Below are positions 1 to 8,316 of a DNA stretch of 64,000 nt, piece by piece. Source of the stretch: Brevibacterium permense (GTDB lineage: Bacteria; Actinomycetota; Actinomycetes; Actinomycetales; Brevibacteriaceae). The translations under genes were made by a program, and so were the position numbers. Under the pieces are notes generated by a model. The model ran no database searches and had not been told where the DNA came from. It saw nothing but the letters and a program-made list of their open reading frames with translations. Within the stretch, counting starts at the first letter, position 1; each line of letters begins with the position of its first letter. Location: contig NZ_QYCP01000093.1 of assembly GCF_025506275.1 (NCBI RefSeq), forward strand, positions 1 to 64,000, read 5' to 3'.

Positions 1-31
1 AGGTTGCTGGGCCGCCGTCGGGTAGTTCTGG
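1..31. repeat. Right arm of intergenic palindrome (copy A)
   Basis: The first bases of the window, ending in GGCCGCCGTCGGGTAGTTCT, match the right arm of the long palindromes at 2650-2707 and 4804-4859. The left arm lies outside the window, so only half of the element is seen. Confidence 0.75.
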
Positions 32-110
32 GGGTGCAGTTTCAGCGTTCTGCCAGCCGGGGCCAGGATAATTGTGACCGGCCGCCCACTTGATCACTTT
101 CGGAAGGACC

Positions 111-227
111 ATGGACGACTATCGAAGTCCCGGCTGGGACATCACACTTCGCACCTCAGAACAATTCAATAGCGCGCGAGCAGACGCTCTGCGAGCACAG
201 AGCGCGTGGGCAGGTGGTCGCCGTTGA
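111..227 (+). CDS. Possible 38-codon upstream ORF (leader peptide)
   Basis: An ATG at 111 sits behind a good Shine-Dalgarno sequence (GGAAGGA). It opens a short frame beginning MDDYRSPGWD and ending in TGA at 225-227. That stop overlaps an in-frame TTG (224-226) of the downstream CNNM gene, a geometry typical of translational coupling. The peptide is hydrophilic, has no membrane segment and matches no family I recognise. It may be a genuine small protein, a leader that couples translation to the membrane protein, or chance. Confidence 0.4.
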   Translation: MDDYRSPGWDITLRTSEQFNSARADALRAQSAWAGGRR

Positions 228-1624
228 CCTGGCTGCTCTCGTTGCTCGCAGGGCTCCTCGTCGTCCTTCTCATCACGGTGGCCACCGGCTACTTCGTGGC
301 GCAGGAATTCGCGTACATGGCCGTCGACCGCTCCCGCCTCGCTGCCCGTTCCGCCGCTGGTGATCGCGCCGCAGACCGGGCCCTGTCCATCACCCGCCGC
401 ACCTCCTTCATGCTCTCCGGCGCACAGCTGGGCATCACCGTCACCGGCCTGCTCGTCGGCTATGTGGCCGAACCGCTCATCGGCTCGGCCGTCGGCGAAG
501 CCTTGGGAGGCACCCCGATCCCTGCCGGTACCGGCGTGCTCATCGGCACCGTCCTCGCCCTGCTCGTCTCAACACTCATCCAAATGCTCTTCGGCGAGCT
601 GTTCCCGAAGAACCTCGCCATCGCCCGTCCCGAGGCGCTCGCCACCTGGCTCGCCCGCTCTACCTCGATCTATCTGGCCCTGTTCGGCTGGCTCATCACG
701 ATCTTCGACAAGGCCTCGAACGCCCTGCTGCGCGTCCTCGGGATCGAACCGGTCCACGACGTCGATCACTCCGCCACCCGGCGCGACCTCAAACATATCG
801 TCGCCGAATCCCGTGAGGGCGGCGAGATCGTCGACGACGATTCGCTCATCCTCGACCGCATCCTCGACTTCCCACAGCAGAGCGTCGCCCACGCCACGGT
901 GCCGCGCTCACGCGTCGACGTCCTCGACATCGACACGCTCCTGGACGAGGTCCGCGACCTGATGAGCCGCGGCCACTCCCGCTATCCCGTGCTCGACGCC
1001 GACGATCAGGTGATCGGGACGATCGACCTCCTCGACGTCCTCGCCGAGGCGACCCCGCACTCCACAGGCACCGTCACCGGGGCGACCCCGGATTCCATGG
1101 ACACCGCCGTCGCGACCGGGATCCGTTCCCTCCTGCGCGACCCGGTCTTCGTGCCGGAATCCCTGCCCCTGCCGGACGCGGTGGCAACGCTCTTCGAACG
1201 CCGGGAGCAGATGGCCTGCGTCGTCGACGAATACGGCGGCTTCGCCGGAATCCTGACGATGGAGGACCTCGGTGAGGAACTCGTCGGTGACATCGTCGAC
1301 GAACACGACCGCATCGTCGAAGAACTCGTCGAGACCGGCGACGGCACCTGGACGGCGCCCGGGATCGTCCCCCTCGACGAGGTGGCCCGCACCCTCCAGC
1401 GCGAACTGCCGGCCACCTCGGCGCAGACCCTGTCGGGACTCGTCATCGAACACCTCCGCGGATTCCCCGAGGCCGGTGACCGGGTCTCGGTCGAGCTGCC
1501 GATCGATCCCGCCGGCCTCGGCGGAAACGGCACCCCGGAGACCGAGCATCTCGTCATCGACGTCGTCGAGATGACCACTCATGTGCCCTCGATTTTGCGG
1601 ATCGGAATCGAGGTGGAACGATGA
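206..1624 (+). CDS. CNNM/CBS-domain membrane protein (CorC/HlyC-type), first of pair
   Basis: Integral membrane protein of the CNNM family, with a C-terminal cytosolic regulatory part. Residues 5-30 form a hydrophobic helix followed by the family signature AQEFAYMAVDRSR, and further membrane helices run to about residue 180 and include GELFPKNLAIARPE. A CBS pair follows (about 220-350, including SRYPVLDADDQVIG and VVDEYGGFAGILTMEDL). The C-terminal CorC/HlyC domain is about residues 365-470. Family members are implicated in Mg2+ or Co2+ homeostasis, though many remain uncharacterised. GTG 206 gives the longest frame, but TTG 224 has the better ribosome binding site (AGGTGG) and overlaps the upstream ORF stop. 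The gene is coupled to the next one by an ATGA overlap. Confidence 0.88.
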   Translation: MGRWSPLTWLLSLLAGLLVVLLITVATGYFVAQEFAYMAVDRSRLAARSAAGDRAADRALSITRRTSFMLSGAQLGITVTGLLVGYVAEPLIGSAVGEALGGTPIPAGTGVLIGTVLALLVSTLIQMLFGELFPKNLAIARPEALATWLARSTSIYLALFGWLITIFDKASNALLRVLGIEPVHDVDHSATRRDLKHIVAESREGGEIVDDDSLILDRILDFPQQSVAHATVPRSRVDVLDIDTLLDEVRDLMSRGHSRYPVLDADDQVIGTIDLLDVLAEATPHSTGTVTGATPDSMDTAVATGIRSLLRDPVFVPESLPLPDAVATLFERREQMACVVDEYGGFAGILTMEDLGEELVGDIVDEHDRIVEELVETGDGTWTAPGIVPLDEVARTLQRELPATSAQTLSGLVIEHLRGFPEAGDRVSVELPIDPAGLGGNGTPETEHLVIDVVEMTTHVPSILRIGIEVER

Positions 1625-2646
1625 GCAATCCCTGGATCATCACAGTGATCACGATCGCCATCATCGGCCTCAGTGCGTTCTTCGTCGCCGTCGAATTCGC
1701 GCTCATCGCCGCGAAACGGCACCGCATCGAGGACGCCGCCGCGGACAGTCGGTCGGCCCGTGCCGCTCTGCGCAGCTCGACCGAACTGTCGGTGCTGCTG
1801 GCTGGATCGCAGCTGGGCATCACGGCCTGTACCTTGGCGCTCGGTGCGATCACGAAACCGGCCGTCCACCATTGGATCACTCCGGTCGCCGAGGCGCTCG
1901 GCCTGCCGCTGTGGATCGCGGACATCGTCGGCTTCGTCCTCGCGCTCATCGTCGTCACCTTCCTCCACCTCGTCGTCGGTGAGATGGCGCCGAAGTCGTG
2001 GGCGGTGGCGCATCCCGAGCGCTCGGCGATCATGCTGGCACTGCCGATGCGGGCCTTCATGGTCCTCACCCGCCCGCTGCTGCACGTGCTCAACAACGCG
2101 GCGAACGCGTGCCTGCGCCTGGTCAATGTCGAACCCGTCGACGAGGTCGATCAGGCGCACACGCCGGAGGATCTGCGGCAGCTGCTGCAGCATTCGGCGC
2201 AGGCGGGAACCCTGGAGAAGGAGTCCTCGGAGGCTCTGCTCGGAGCCCTCGACCTCACCCGGCTCACACTTGCCGAGCTCGTGGCCGGCCGTCCGGAACC
2301 GACGGCCGTCGGCCCGGCCGCGACCGCGGGTGAGGTGCGGGAGGTCTCGCGCCGCGACCGCCACCGTCGCATCCTCGTGCGCACCGAGGCTGACGGCCCG
2401 CTGAGTCATGTGGTGCATGTCAGGGATGTGCTGGGACTCGCCGAGGATGCTCCCATCGCCGAGGCGGCCCGTCCGGTCACCGTCGTGGAAGGATCGATGA
2501 CCGTGGTGCGGGCGTTCGGAGCGATGCGGGATGAGGGCACCCAACTGGCGCTCGTCGAACGCGGCGACGGACGCCACTCCGTCGTCACCGTCACCGACGT
2601 TCTCACCCACCTGCTCACCACCGGCCAGGCGACCTCCCCAACCTGA
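1621..2646 (+). CDS. CNNM/CBS-domain membrane protein, second of pair
   Basis: A 341-residue paralog of the preceding protein. It has an N-terminal membrane helix, the CNNM signature FFVAVEFALIAAKRHRI, more helices to about residue 165 with GEMAPKSWAVAHPER, and a degenerate CBS region (about 200-335). It lacks the C-terminal CorC/HlyC domain, so it is shorter than its partner. Its ATG overlaps the upstream TGA, so the two are co-translated and may form a heteromeric transporter or regulator. Such tandem long-plus-short pairs are common in Actinobacteria. Substrate is unknown; divalent cations are the family-based guess. Confidence 0.87.
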   Translation: MSNPWIITVITIAIIGLSAFFVAVEFALIAAKRHRIEDAAADSRSARAALRSSTELSVLLAGSQLGITACTLALGAITKPAVHHWITPVAEALGLPLWIADIVGFVLALIVVTFLHLVVGEMAPKSWAVAHPERSAIMLALPMRAFMVLTRPLLHVLNNAANACLRLVNVEPVDEVDQAHTPEDLRQLLQHSAQAGTLEKESSEALLGALDLTRLTLAELVAGRPEPTAVGPAATAGEVREVSRRDRHRRILVRTEADGPLSHVVHVRDVLGLAEDAPIAEAARPVTVVEGSMTVVRAFGAMRDEGTQLALVERGDGRHSVVTVTDVLTHLLTTGQATSPT

Positions 2647-2649
2647 ATT

Positions 2650-2707
2650 ACTACCCGACGGCGGCCTAGCAACCTCGCGCGAGGTTGCTAGGCCGCCGTC
2701 AAGTAGT
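2650..2707. repeat. Long intergenic palindrome (copy B)
   Basis: A 58-nt palindrome centred on CTCGCGCGAG that pairs end to end with only two mismatched positions. It begins three bases after the CNNM gene stop. No T tract follows, so it is not a textbook intrinsic terminator, although it could act as a 3' hairpin. It shares both arms with copies A (1-31) and C (4804-4859). Confidence 0.85.
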
Positions 2708-2722
2708 TCTGAGCCAGGATCT

Positions 2723-2746
2723 GATGCATCTATCAATGTATGCATC
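2723..2746. promoter_or_regulatory. Candidate GntR operator
   Basis: GATGCATC at 2723-2730 recurs as ATGCATC at 2740-2746, so the 24-nt span is an imperfect dyad with a 16-bp half-site period. It lies just upstream of the GTG of the GntR regulator, which fits autoregulation. It was identified by eye only. Confidence 0.4.
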
Positions 2747-2761
2747 TGTTATCGTGGGTCC

Positions 2762-3433
2762 GTGAATGATTTGCTGACACTGCCCTGGCAGCGCATCGAC
2801 GACTCCGCTCCGATCGCGGTTCGGATGGCCGCGGCGACCGCCCGGGAGATCATCGAAGGCCGACACGAACCCGGCGACCTTCTCATCGAGTCCGACCTCG
2901 CCGCCGCGCACAACGCCAGTCGCACCCCCGCTCGGGAGGCGATGCTCCAGCTCGAGCGCTGGCGACTCGTCCGCCTCGTCCCGAAGAAGGGCGCGCTCGT
3001 GACCACGGTGACGGGCAAGGAGCGCCGCGACCTGCTCGCCGTGCGCTCGATGTTCGAGATCGACGCCGTCGAGACACTGGCCGACGGCGGCGACCTCACC
3101 GCTTTGGCCGCCGATCTGCGTACCCTGCTCGACCACCAGAGGGCGGCACTCGAATCCGATGACCCGCTCGGCTTCGCCAGCGCTGACTATGCCTTCCACG
3201 CCCGCCTCATCCGCAGCGGCGACAACGCCATCGTCACCGAGATGCTCACCACCATGGGCCCGCGCCTGGCCCGCCTGACCTTCCAGGTCGCCATCGACGC
3301 GCCGCACACCCTCGACACGCTCCTGACCGAGCACGAAACGCTCACTGACCGCGCCGAGGCGGGCGACGTCACCGGCTTCTCCCGCCTCGTCCACGACCAC
3401 ATCGAGGGCTCCCACTTCCCGCAGTCCCGCTGA
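2762..3433 (+). CDS. GntR-family (FadR/FCD) transcriptional regulator
   Basis: A 223-residue regulator. The N-terminal winged helix-turn-helix (about residues 15-80) carries the GntR signature LLIESDLAAAHNASRTPARE. An alpha-helical FCD ligand-binding domain (about 90-215) has the His/Asp metal-site pattern expected around FHARLI and TEHETLTD. GTG at 2762 was chosen because it places the helix-turn-helix at the usual distance from the N terminus; the frame is open further upstream but runs into the palindrome. It is followed after 8 nt by an MFS carrier, then dld, and FadR-type regulators such as LldR control lactate use. Control of this cluster by lactate or a related hydroxyacid is therefore plausible but inferred. 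Confidence 0.85.
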   Translation: MNDLLTLPWQRIDDSAPIAVRMAAATAREIIEGRHEPGDLLIESDLAAAHNASRTPAREAMLQLERWRLVRLVPKKGALVTTVTGKERRDLLAVRSMFEIDAVETLADGGDLTALAADLRTLLDHQRAALESDDPLGFASADYAFHARLIRSGDNAIVTEMLTTMGPRLARLTFQVAIDAPHTLDTLLTEHETLTDRAEAGDVTGFSRLVHDHIEGSHFPQSR

Positions 3434-3441
3434 GGAGGACC

Positions 3442-4800
3442 ATGACCGCTTACCCCTCGACCTCCACGACCGACACCACCGCCGGGGCAGTCCCCACCGG
3501 GATTGGGAATACCCACACCGAGGCAGCCCCCACCACGGACATCGAAGCGCCGGTTCCGAACCCTGCCCGGTCCCACCTCGGCGAGGTGGATCCCGATCGC
3601 GGACAGGGGCGGCCACGACGTTCAAGGGCGTGGCTGATGGTGGCCCCGGCGATGTTCCTGCTCGCTTGGGGCGGCAATCATTTCACCCCGCTCGTGCACA
3701 TGTATGAAGAGGACGGCGGCTACGCCATCTGGCAGGCGAACCTGCTGCTGGGCATGTACGTGGGCGGACTCATTCCGGGACTGTTGGTCGCCTCGGCGCT
3801 GTCGGATCGGCATGGACGCAAACCGGTCCTCATCGCCGGATCGCTCGCCGCGATCGCCGGCAGCCTCGGCCTCGGGCTCGGTTTCGATCTGTTCTGGCTG
3901 CTCTGCCTGGGTCGGGTGCTCGCGGGGATCGGCGTCGGGGTCGCGATGTCGGTGGGCACGAGCTGGATCAAGGAGCTCTCGGCCCCGCCGTTCGATCACT
4001 CGGCCGGAATCACCGCCGGTGCCCGGCGTCCTTCACTGACGCTGACCTTGGGGTTTGCCATGGGTGCGGCGGTCACCGGATGCCTGGCCCAATGGGGACC
4101 GGTGCCCGAAGTCGTGCCCTACGCCGTGCACGGAGTGCTCAACCTCGCCTCGCTGATCCTGGTGGTCTTCGCGCCGGAATCGATGCCGCGCGACCAGCGG
4201 GCAGTCGGGCATTGGTGGCACGGTCTGCGTGTTCCGCTCGTGGCGCACCGGACGTTCCTGCGCCTGATCGTGCCGGCCGCGCCCTGGGTGTTCGGTGCCG
4301 CCGGGGTCGCCTATGCCGTGATGCCGGCGATCGTGCAGGGCGAGCTGGGGGAGTGGGCGACGCTGTACGCCACGGTGCTCACCGTCGTCACGCTCGGAGC
4401 CGGTGCGCTGGTGCAGAACATCGTGCCATGGATCAACCGACTGACCGGCGGGCGCGCGCTCGTCGTCGGGCTCGGGCTGATGACCGTGGGGATGGGTCTC
4501 GGTGCGGTGGCCGCACCTCTGGCGGACCCGATCCTTGCGTTCATCGTGGCGATCGTGCTCGGCGTCGCCAACGGAATCTGTGTGGTCTCCGGGCTCATCA
4601 TCGTCCAGGCCATCGCCTCACCGCAGGAGCTCGCCGGCATCACCGGGGTCTACTATTCGCTGGCGTACTCCGGGTTCCTGCTGCCCACCGTGCTCGCCGC
4701 CCTGCTGCCCGTACTGTCGTACACAGTGTCTTTAGCGGCGGTGGCGGTCATCTGTCTGGCCTGCCTCACAACAGTCGCCATATCCACCAAACGCCCCTAA
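3442..4800 (+). CDS. MFS transporter
   Basis: A 452-residue major facilitator with about 12 predicted membrane helices, starting near residue 58 after a Thr/Ala/Pro-rich cytosolic tail. The cytoplasmic loop motif between helices 2 and 3 appears as SALSDRHGRKPV, the MFS motif A. A good ribosome binding site (GAGGAGG) precedes the ATG. The gene is immediately downstream of the GntR regulator and likely co-transcribed with it. Position beside D-lactate dehydrogenase suggests a monocarboxylate or hydroxyacid substrate, but the sequence does not establish that. The next gene is separated by a palindrome copy, so co-transcription with dld is uncertain. Confidence 0.85.
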   Translation: MTAYPSTSTTDTTAGAVPTGIGNTHTEAAPTTDIEAPVPNPARSHLGEVDPDRGQGRPRRSRAWLMVAPAMFLLAWGGNHFTPLVHMYEEDGGYAIWQANLLLGMYVGGLIPGLLVASALSDRHGRKPVLIAGSLAAIAGSLGLGLGFDLFWLLCLGRVLAGIGVGVAMSVGTSWIKELSAPPFDHSAGITAGARRPSLTLTLGFAMGAAVTGCLAQWGPVPEVVPYAVHGVLNLASLILVVFAPESMPRDQRAVGHWWHGLRVPLVAHRTFLRLIVPAAPWVFGAAGVAYAVMPAIVQGELGEWATLYATVLTVVTLGAGALVQNIVPWINRLTGGRALVVGLGLMTVGMGLGAVAAPLADPILAFIVAIVLGVANGICVVSGLIIVQAIASPQELAGITGVYYSLAYSGFLLPTVLAALLPVLSYTVSLAAVAVICLACLTTVAISTKRP

Positions 4801-4803
4801 TTG

Positions 4804-4859
4804 CTACCCGACGGCGGCCCAGCAACCTGGCGCCAGGTATTTGGGCCGCCGTCGGGTAG
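4804..4859. repeat. Long intergenic palindrome (copy C)
   Basis: A 56-nt palindrome centred on GGCGCC with three adjacent unpaired positions in the inner stem. Its outer arms (CTACCCGACGGCGGCC and its complement) are the same as in copy B. It lies between the MFS gene and dld. Confidence 0.85.
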
Positions 4860-4937
4860 TTCTAAGAAGGGGTGCGGACTGCGAACCCAGACACATACCA
4901 TGAGAACAACCGTCGCCTACCGATAGGGATCGACCAT

Positions 4938-6644
4938 ATGCCCGGCAAGACAAATCACCAACCCCCAGCCGTCAACGCGTTCATCGACATCATGGGGCCA
5001 CGCCACGTCCTCACCTCCGCACGCGCGACCGCACCGTACGCCAAGGGCAATCGTTTCGGCGGCGGCAATGTGTTGGCAGTGCTGCGACCGGGCAGCCTCG
5101 TCGACATGTGGCGGGCCCTGCAGGTCTGCGTCGACAACGACCTCATTGTCATTCCGCAGTCGGCCAACACCGGCCTGACCGGCGGTTCCGGCCCCGGTGC
5201 GCAGGACTACGACCGCCCGATCGTCATTATCTCGACCTTGCGGATCAACGAGATCTACCTCATCAACGACGCCCGCGAAGCGATCTGCCTGGCCGGATCC
5301 ACCCTGTACGAACTCGACGAGAAACTCGCCCCGCTGCACCGCGAACCCCACTCGGTCATCGGCTCGTCCTCGATCGGTGCATCGGTCATCGGCGGCGTCG
5401 CCAACAACTCCGGCGGTTCCCAGATCCGCAAGGGTCCGGCGTTCACGAAGCACGCGATCTTCGCCCGCGTCAACGAGGAAGGGCGACTCGAACTCGTCAA
5501 CCACCTTGGCGTGGAGCTCGGTGACGACCCCGCCCATATCCTCGACAAACTCCAACGCGGCGATTGGGACCCGGCAGGCGTCACTCCCGCGCCCGAGGAC
5601 ACGATGGAGACCGAGTACGGGGAGCAGGTCCGCAAAATCGTCGATTCCCCGGCCCGATTCAACTCGAACTCCGACTACCTGTACGAGGCCTCAGGTTCGG
5701 CCGGAAAGCTCATGGTCTTCGCCGTGCGCACCCGGACCTTCCCGAAGGAGGAGGGAGCGACCACGTTCTACGTCGGTACGAACTCCCCGACCGAGCTCGA
5801 GGATCTGCGACGGGCGATCCTCACCTCGGACATGCCCCTGCCGATCTCGGGCGAATACATGGGCCGGCCGTCATTCGACCTCGCCGAGAAGTACGGCAAG
5901 GACACGTTCGTCTCGATCAAGCATGCCGGCAGCCGCGAGCAGATCAAGCTGTTCGCGCTGAAGAACTGGGCCAACGGCGTGTTCGCGAAGCTGCCGTTCT
6001 TCGGCGAAACCGTCGCCGACACGATCGCGCAGAACGCGTTCGGCCTGCTCCCGCAGCAGCTGCCCAAGCGGATGCTCGAGTACCGCGACCGGTTCGAGCA
6101 TCATCTTCTCCTCGTCGTCAGCGCCGAGGAGAAAGCGCGGATGGGGGCGTTCCTCGACGATTTCTTCGCCGAGGATGCTCACCACGGTGAGTATTTCGTG
6201 TGCAGTGCCGATGAGGCTCAGTCGGCAATGCTCCACCGTTTCGGTGCGGCGAGTGCCGCAACACGGTACTTCAACCTCAACCGCGAGGACTCCTCGGACA
6301 TGATCACCTTCGACGTGGCACTGCGTCGAGATGACGAGGACTGGCTCGAGGTGCTGCCCGACGAGATCGCCGACCAGCTGCACATCAGCTCCTACTACGG
6401 CCACTTCTTCTGCCACGTCTTCCACCAGGATCATGTGGCGAAGAAGGGCGTCGATCCGGTGGCGCTGAAGAAGCAGATGACCGAGCTGCTCGAAGCCCGC
6501 GGTGCGGCTGTGCCCGCCGAACACAACTTCGGCAGGCTCTACCACGTGCCGCCGGAGATGGAGGCCCACTTCAAGGAACTCGACCCGCACAACGTCTTCA
6601 ACGCCGGAGTCGGCGAAACATCGGCGAAGAAGGACTGGGCGTGA
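4938..6644 (+). CDS. dld: Quinone-dependent D-lactate dehydrogenase
   Basis: Peripheral-membrane flavoenzyme that oxidises D-lactate to pyruvate and passes electrons to quinone. At 568 residues it is the length of Escherichia coli Dld and matches the family throughout: FAD-binding domain with PGSLVDMWRAL (about 51), QSANTGLTGGS (74) and REPHSVIGSSSIGASVIGG (135), then the Dld-specific cap and membrane-binding regions with CHVFHQDHVAKKG and a C-terminal PAEHNFGRLYHVP. ATG 4938 was chosen over an in-frame GTG at 4872, because AGGGA precedes 4938 and homology begins there. With the upstream GntR regulator and MFS carrier this looks like a D-lactate utilisation locus. Identification by recalled family motifs is strong. 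Confidence 0.93.
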   Translation: MPGKTNHQPPAVNAFIDIMGPRHVLTSARATAPYAKGNRFGGGNVLAVLRPGSLVDMWRALQVCVDNDLIVIPQSANTGLTGGSGPGAQDYDRPIVIISTLRINEIYLINDAREAICLAGSTLYELDEKLAPLHREPHSVIGSSSIGASVIGGVANNSGGSQIRKGPAFTKHAIFARVNEEGRLELVNHLGVELGDDPAHILDKLQRGDWDPAGVTPAPEDTMETEYGEQVRKIVDSPARFNSNSDYLYEASGSAGKLMVFAVRTRTFPKEEGATTFYVGTNSPTELEDLRRAILTSDMPLPISGEYMGRPSFDLAEKYGKDTFVSIKHAGSREQIKLFALKNWANGVFAKLPFFGETVADTIAQNAFGLLPQQLPKRMLEYRDRFEHHLLLVVSAEEKARMGAFLDDFFAEDAHHGEYFVCSADEAQSAMLHRFGAASAATRYFNLNREDSSDMITFDVALRRDDEDWLEVLPDEIADQLHISSYYGHFFCHVFHQDHVAKKGVDPVALKKQMTELLEARGAAVPAEHNFGRLYHVPPEMEAHFKELDPHNVFNAGVGETSAKKDWA

Positions 6645-6693
6645 GGCGGCGGGGCTGTAGGAGTATCTCCTCGTCCCCAGGGTTCCCCGCCTC
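6643..6693. terminator. Hairpin between convergent genes
   Basis: GAGGCGGCGGGG (6643-6654) can pair with CCCCGCCTC (6685-6693) around an inner GGAG/CTCC stem. The hairpin sits between dld and the convergent hydrolase and could serve both. There is no clear T tract, and a bulge is needed. Confidence 0.35.
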
Positions 6694-6698
6694 GGCGT

Positions 6699-7448
6699 TC
6701 AGCGCATCGTGAGGTGCCGGGCGAAGAACCGGGCGGCATCGTCGCCGGCGAATTCCGGGACTCCGGTGTGTCCGCCCATATTGGCGTAGAGCGTCTTCTC
6801 CTTAGAAGCGAAGGCGTCGAAGAGTTCGAGGGAGGCCTCCCGGTCATTGCCTTCGTCATCCCACTGCAGGAGGACGTGAAGCGGATTCGTCACCTGACGA
6901 GCTTCCTCCAGGGTGGAGCGCGGAATGAAGCTGCCGGCGAAAAGTCCTGCGGCAGAGATCCGCGAATCAATCGCAGTCAACCGCGTGGCAATGGCAATGA
7001 CTCCGCCGGAGAACCCGACGCGATCGGCGATCTCAGGCAGGCGGAGAAACTCGTCGAGCGCAGACTGCCATTCCGGGACCGCCCGGTCGACGAGTGGCAG
7101 GATGAGCGCATCGATGACATCGGTGGAGGGCTTCTCACCGGCGAAGACGGCCGAGCGCAGCTGGTTTCGCGCCTGGTCCATCCCGGGAATCGGAAGGCGA
7201 TCGCCCGAGCCGGGAGCCTCAAGGCAGGCCGAAGCGAATCCGTGTGCGGCTGAACAGCGGGCACGTGCCGCCAACCGCGGATACATCCGCTCCATGCCGA
7301 TGCCGCCGGGCTGGCCCATGAGGATGATCGGAACCGGATCTGCCGCATCCGCAATTGCGGGAGTCCACAAGATTCCCGGTATATCGCCGAGGCGGAATCG
7401 ACGTTCGACGATGTCGTCGTCGAGGTGCTGTTCAGTAGTGAAGTGCAT
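6699..7448 (-). CDS. Alpha/beta-hydrolase (dienelactone-hydrolase-like)
   Basis: A 249-residue single-domain alpha/beta-hydrolase. The likely catalytic triad is visible: nucleophile Ser147 in the elbow GFSGG, Asp197 or Asp198 in LLQWDDEGN, and His227 in NMGGHTG. The motif MGQPGGIGM near residue 44 could form the oxyanion side. There is no signal peptide, so it should be cytosolic. It converges with dld and stands alone, with a possible short leader ORF upstream. Substrate cannot be assigned from the sequence; carboxylesters or lactones are the family norm. Confidence 0.8.
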   Translation of the reverse strand: MHFTTEQHLDDDIVERRFRLGDIPGILWTPAIADAADPVPIILMGQPGGIGMERMYPRLAARARCSAAHGFASACLEAPGSGDRLPIPGMDQARNQLRSAVFAGEKPSTDVIDALILPLVDRAVPEWQSALDEFLRLPEIADRVGFSGGVIAIATRLTAIDSRISAAGLFAGSFIPRSTLEEARQVTNPLHVLLQWDDEGNDREASLELFDAFASKEKTLYANMGGHTGVPEFAGDDAARFFARHLTMR

Positions 7449-7496
7449 GGCCGCGCCTTTCGGGAGTGCGATGAATGATCGGCGCTCCCGGACGAC

Positions 7497-7547
7497 CTAT
7501 CGTCCGACCGTGACTCCGCAGGGGAGCACCCTCGATACTGCGTTCAC
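7497..7547 (-). CDS. Possible 16-residue leader ORF
   Basis: On the minus strand a near-perfect ribosome binding site (GAGGAGG) lies 8 nt before a GTG that opens a 16-codon frame (NAVSRVLPCGVTVGR after the start) ending in TAG. It lies about 50 nt upstream of the hydrolase start. The strong binding site is the only support; coding is unproven. Confidence 0.3.
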   Translation of the reverse strand: MNAVSRVLPCGVTVGR

Positions 7548-7628
7548 GGGTACCACCTCCTCGATATCTTTCACGGAGCCTCCAGCGTAGCAGGGGCGAG
7601 ATGGCGGTATCCCCCACCGCAGACAGCA

Positions 7629-7654
7629 AAACACCCCGGCGGACCGGGGTGTTT
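7629..7654. terminator. Intrinsic terminator hairpin
   Basis: An 11-bp perfect stem (AAACACCCCGG pairing with CCGGGGTGTTT) with a 4-nt loop and A/T-rich flanks on both sides can act in either orientation. It lies 3' of the membrane-protein gene on the minus strand. Confidence 0.7.
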
Positions 7655-7740
7655 CAGTGCTGACGGTGATGGGTGCCGGAGCAATGGTGCTGTATGCGCG
7701 AGCATAGGTGTCGGTTGCGCGAATTCCGGAGAGAGGCGAG

Positions 7741-8316
7741 TCAGTCCTCGTCCTCGATATCGTCGGCGGCGGCCGCCTCGGCGCGGGCCTGCTTGATTTT
7801 GCGCACCCGGGAGATCGTCATCAGGGTGATCGTGATGACGAAACCGAGGGCCGCACCGATCACGATGGAGTAGGTGCTGGTTGAAGCGCCGAACGTTGCG
7901 CTCGCTCCCATACCGGCATCGATGAGCGGATAGCCCTTACTTATGTGGAAGACAATTGCACCGACCCACACGATCGCGAACACCGATCCGACAATGTTGC
8001 CGACGATCAGCCGCCTCGGCGAAACACGGGCCATAGCCATTGAGAAGTCCACATTCTCGCGCTTGCAGTACGCAGAGACGACGATGCTGGTGACCATCGA
8101 CCCGAGAACGACCAACACACTCCACATTCCCGCGCCGAGCACGGCGAAGATGAGCCCGAGCGCGAAGAACACGTAGGTGGAGACGACGGCGCCCAATGTA
8201 TACGCCCGCAGAATGACGTCGCGTTCGCGTTCATCACCCATCGAGGGGTCATCGAAGCCGGCAATCCTCTCGGCCAATCGTTTGGGGCGGTTCTTCTCGG
8301 CTCTGACGTTGTTCAC
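7741..8316 (-). CDS. Four-helix membrane protein partner of XRE regulator
   Basis: A 191-residue protein with four predicted membrane helices (about residues 43-62, 67-85, 103-123 and 145-167) and a charged C-terminal tail ending DDIEDED. Its GTG start overlaps the stop of the upstream XRE regulator (GTGA), so the two are co-translated. Pairs of a short XRE regulator with a small integral membrane protein recur in Actinobacteria and Firmicutes; the membrane partner's role is generally unknown. No catalytic motif is visible. Confidence 0.75.
   Translation of the reverse strand: MNNVRAEKNRPKRLAERIAGFDDPSMGDERERDVILRAYTLGAVVSTYVFFALGLIFAVLGAGMWSVLVVLGSMVTSIVVSAYCKRENVDFSMAMARVSPRRLIVGNIVGSVFAIVWVGAIVFHISKGYPLIDAGMGASATFGASTSTYSIVIGAALGFVITITLMTISRVRKIKQARAEAAAADDIEDED

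Noticed and set aside
2531..2761. N-terminal extension of the GntR regulator
   Set aside because: Would run through the CNNM gene end and palindrome copy B; the helix-turn-helix position fits GTG 2762.
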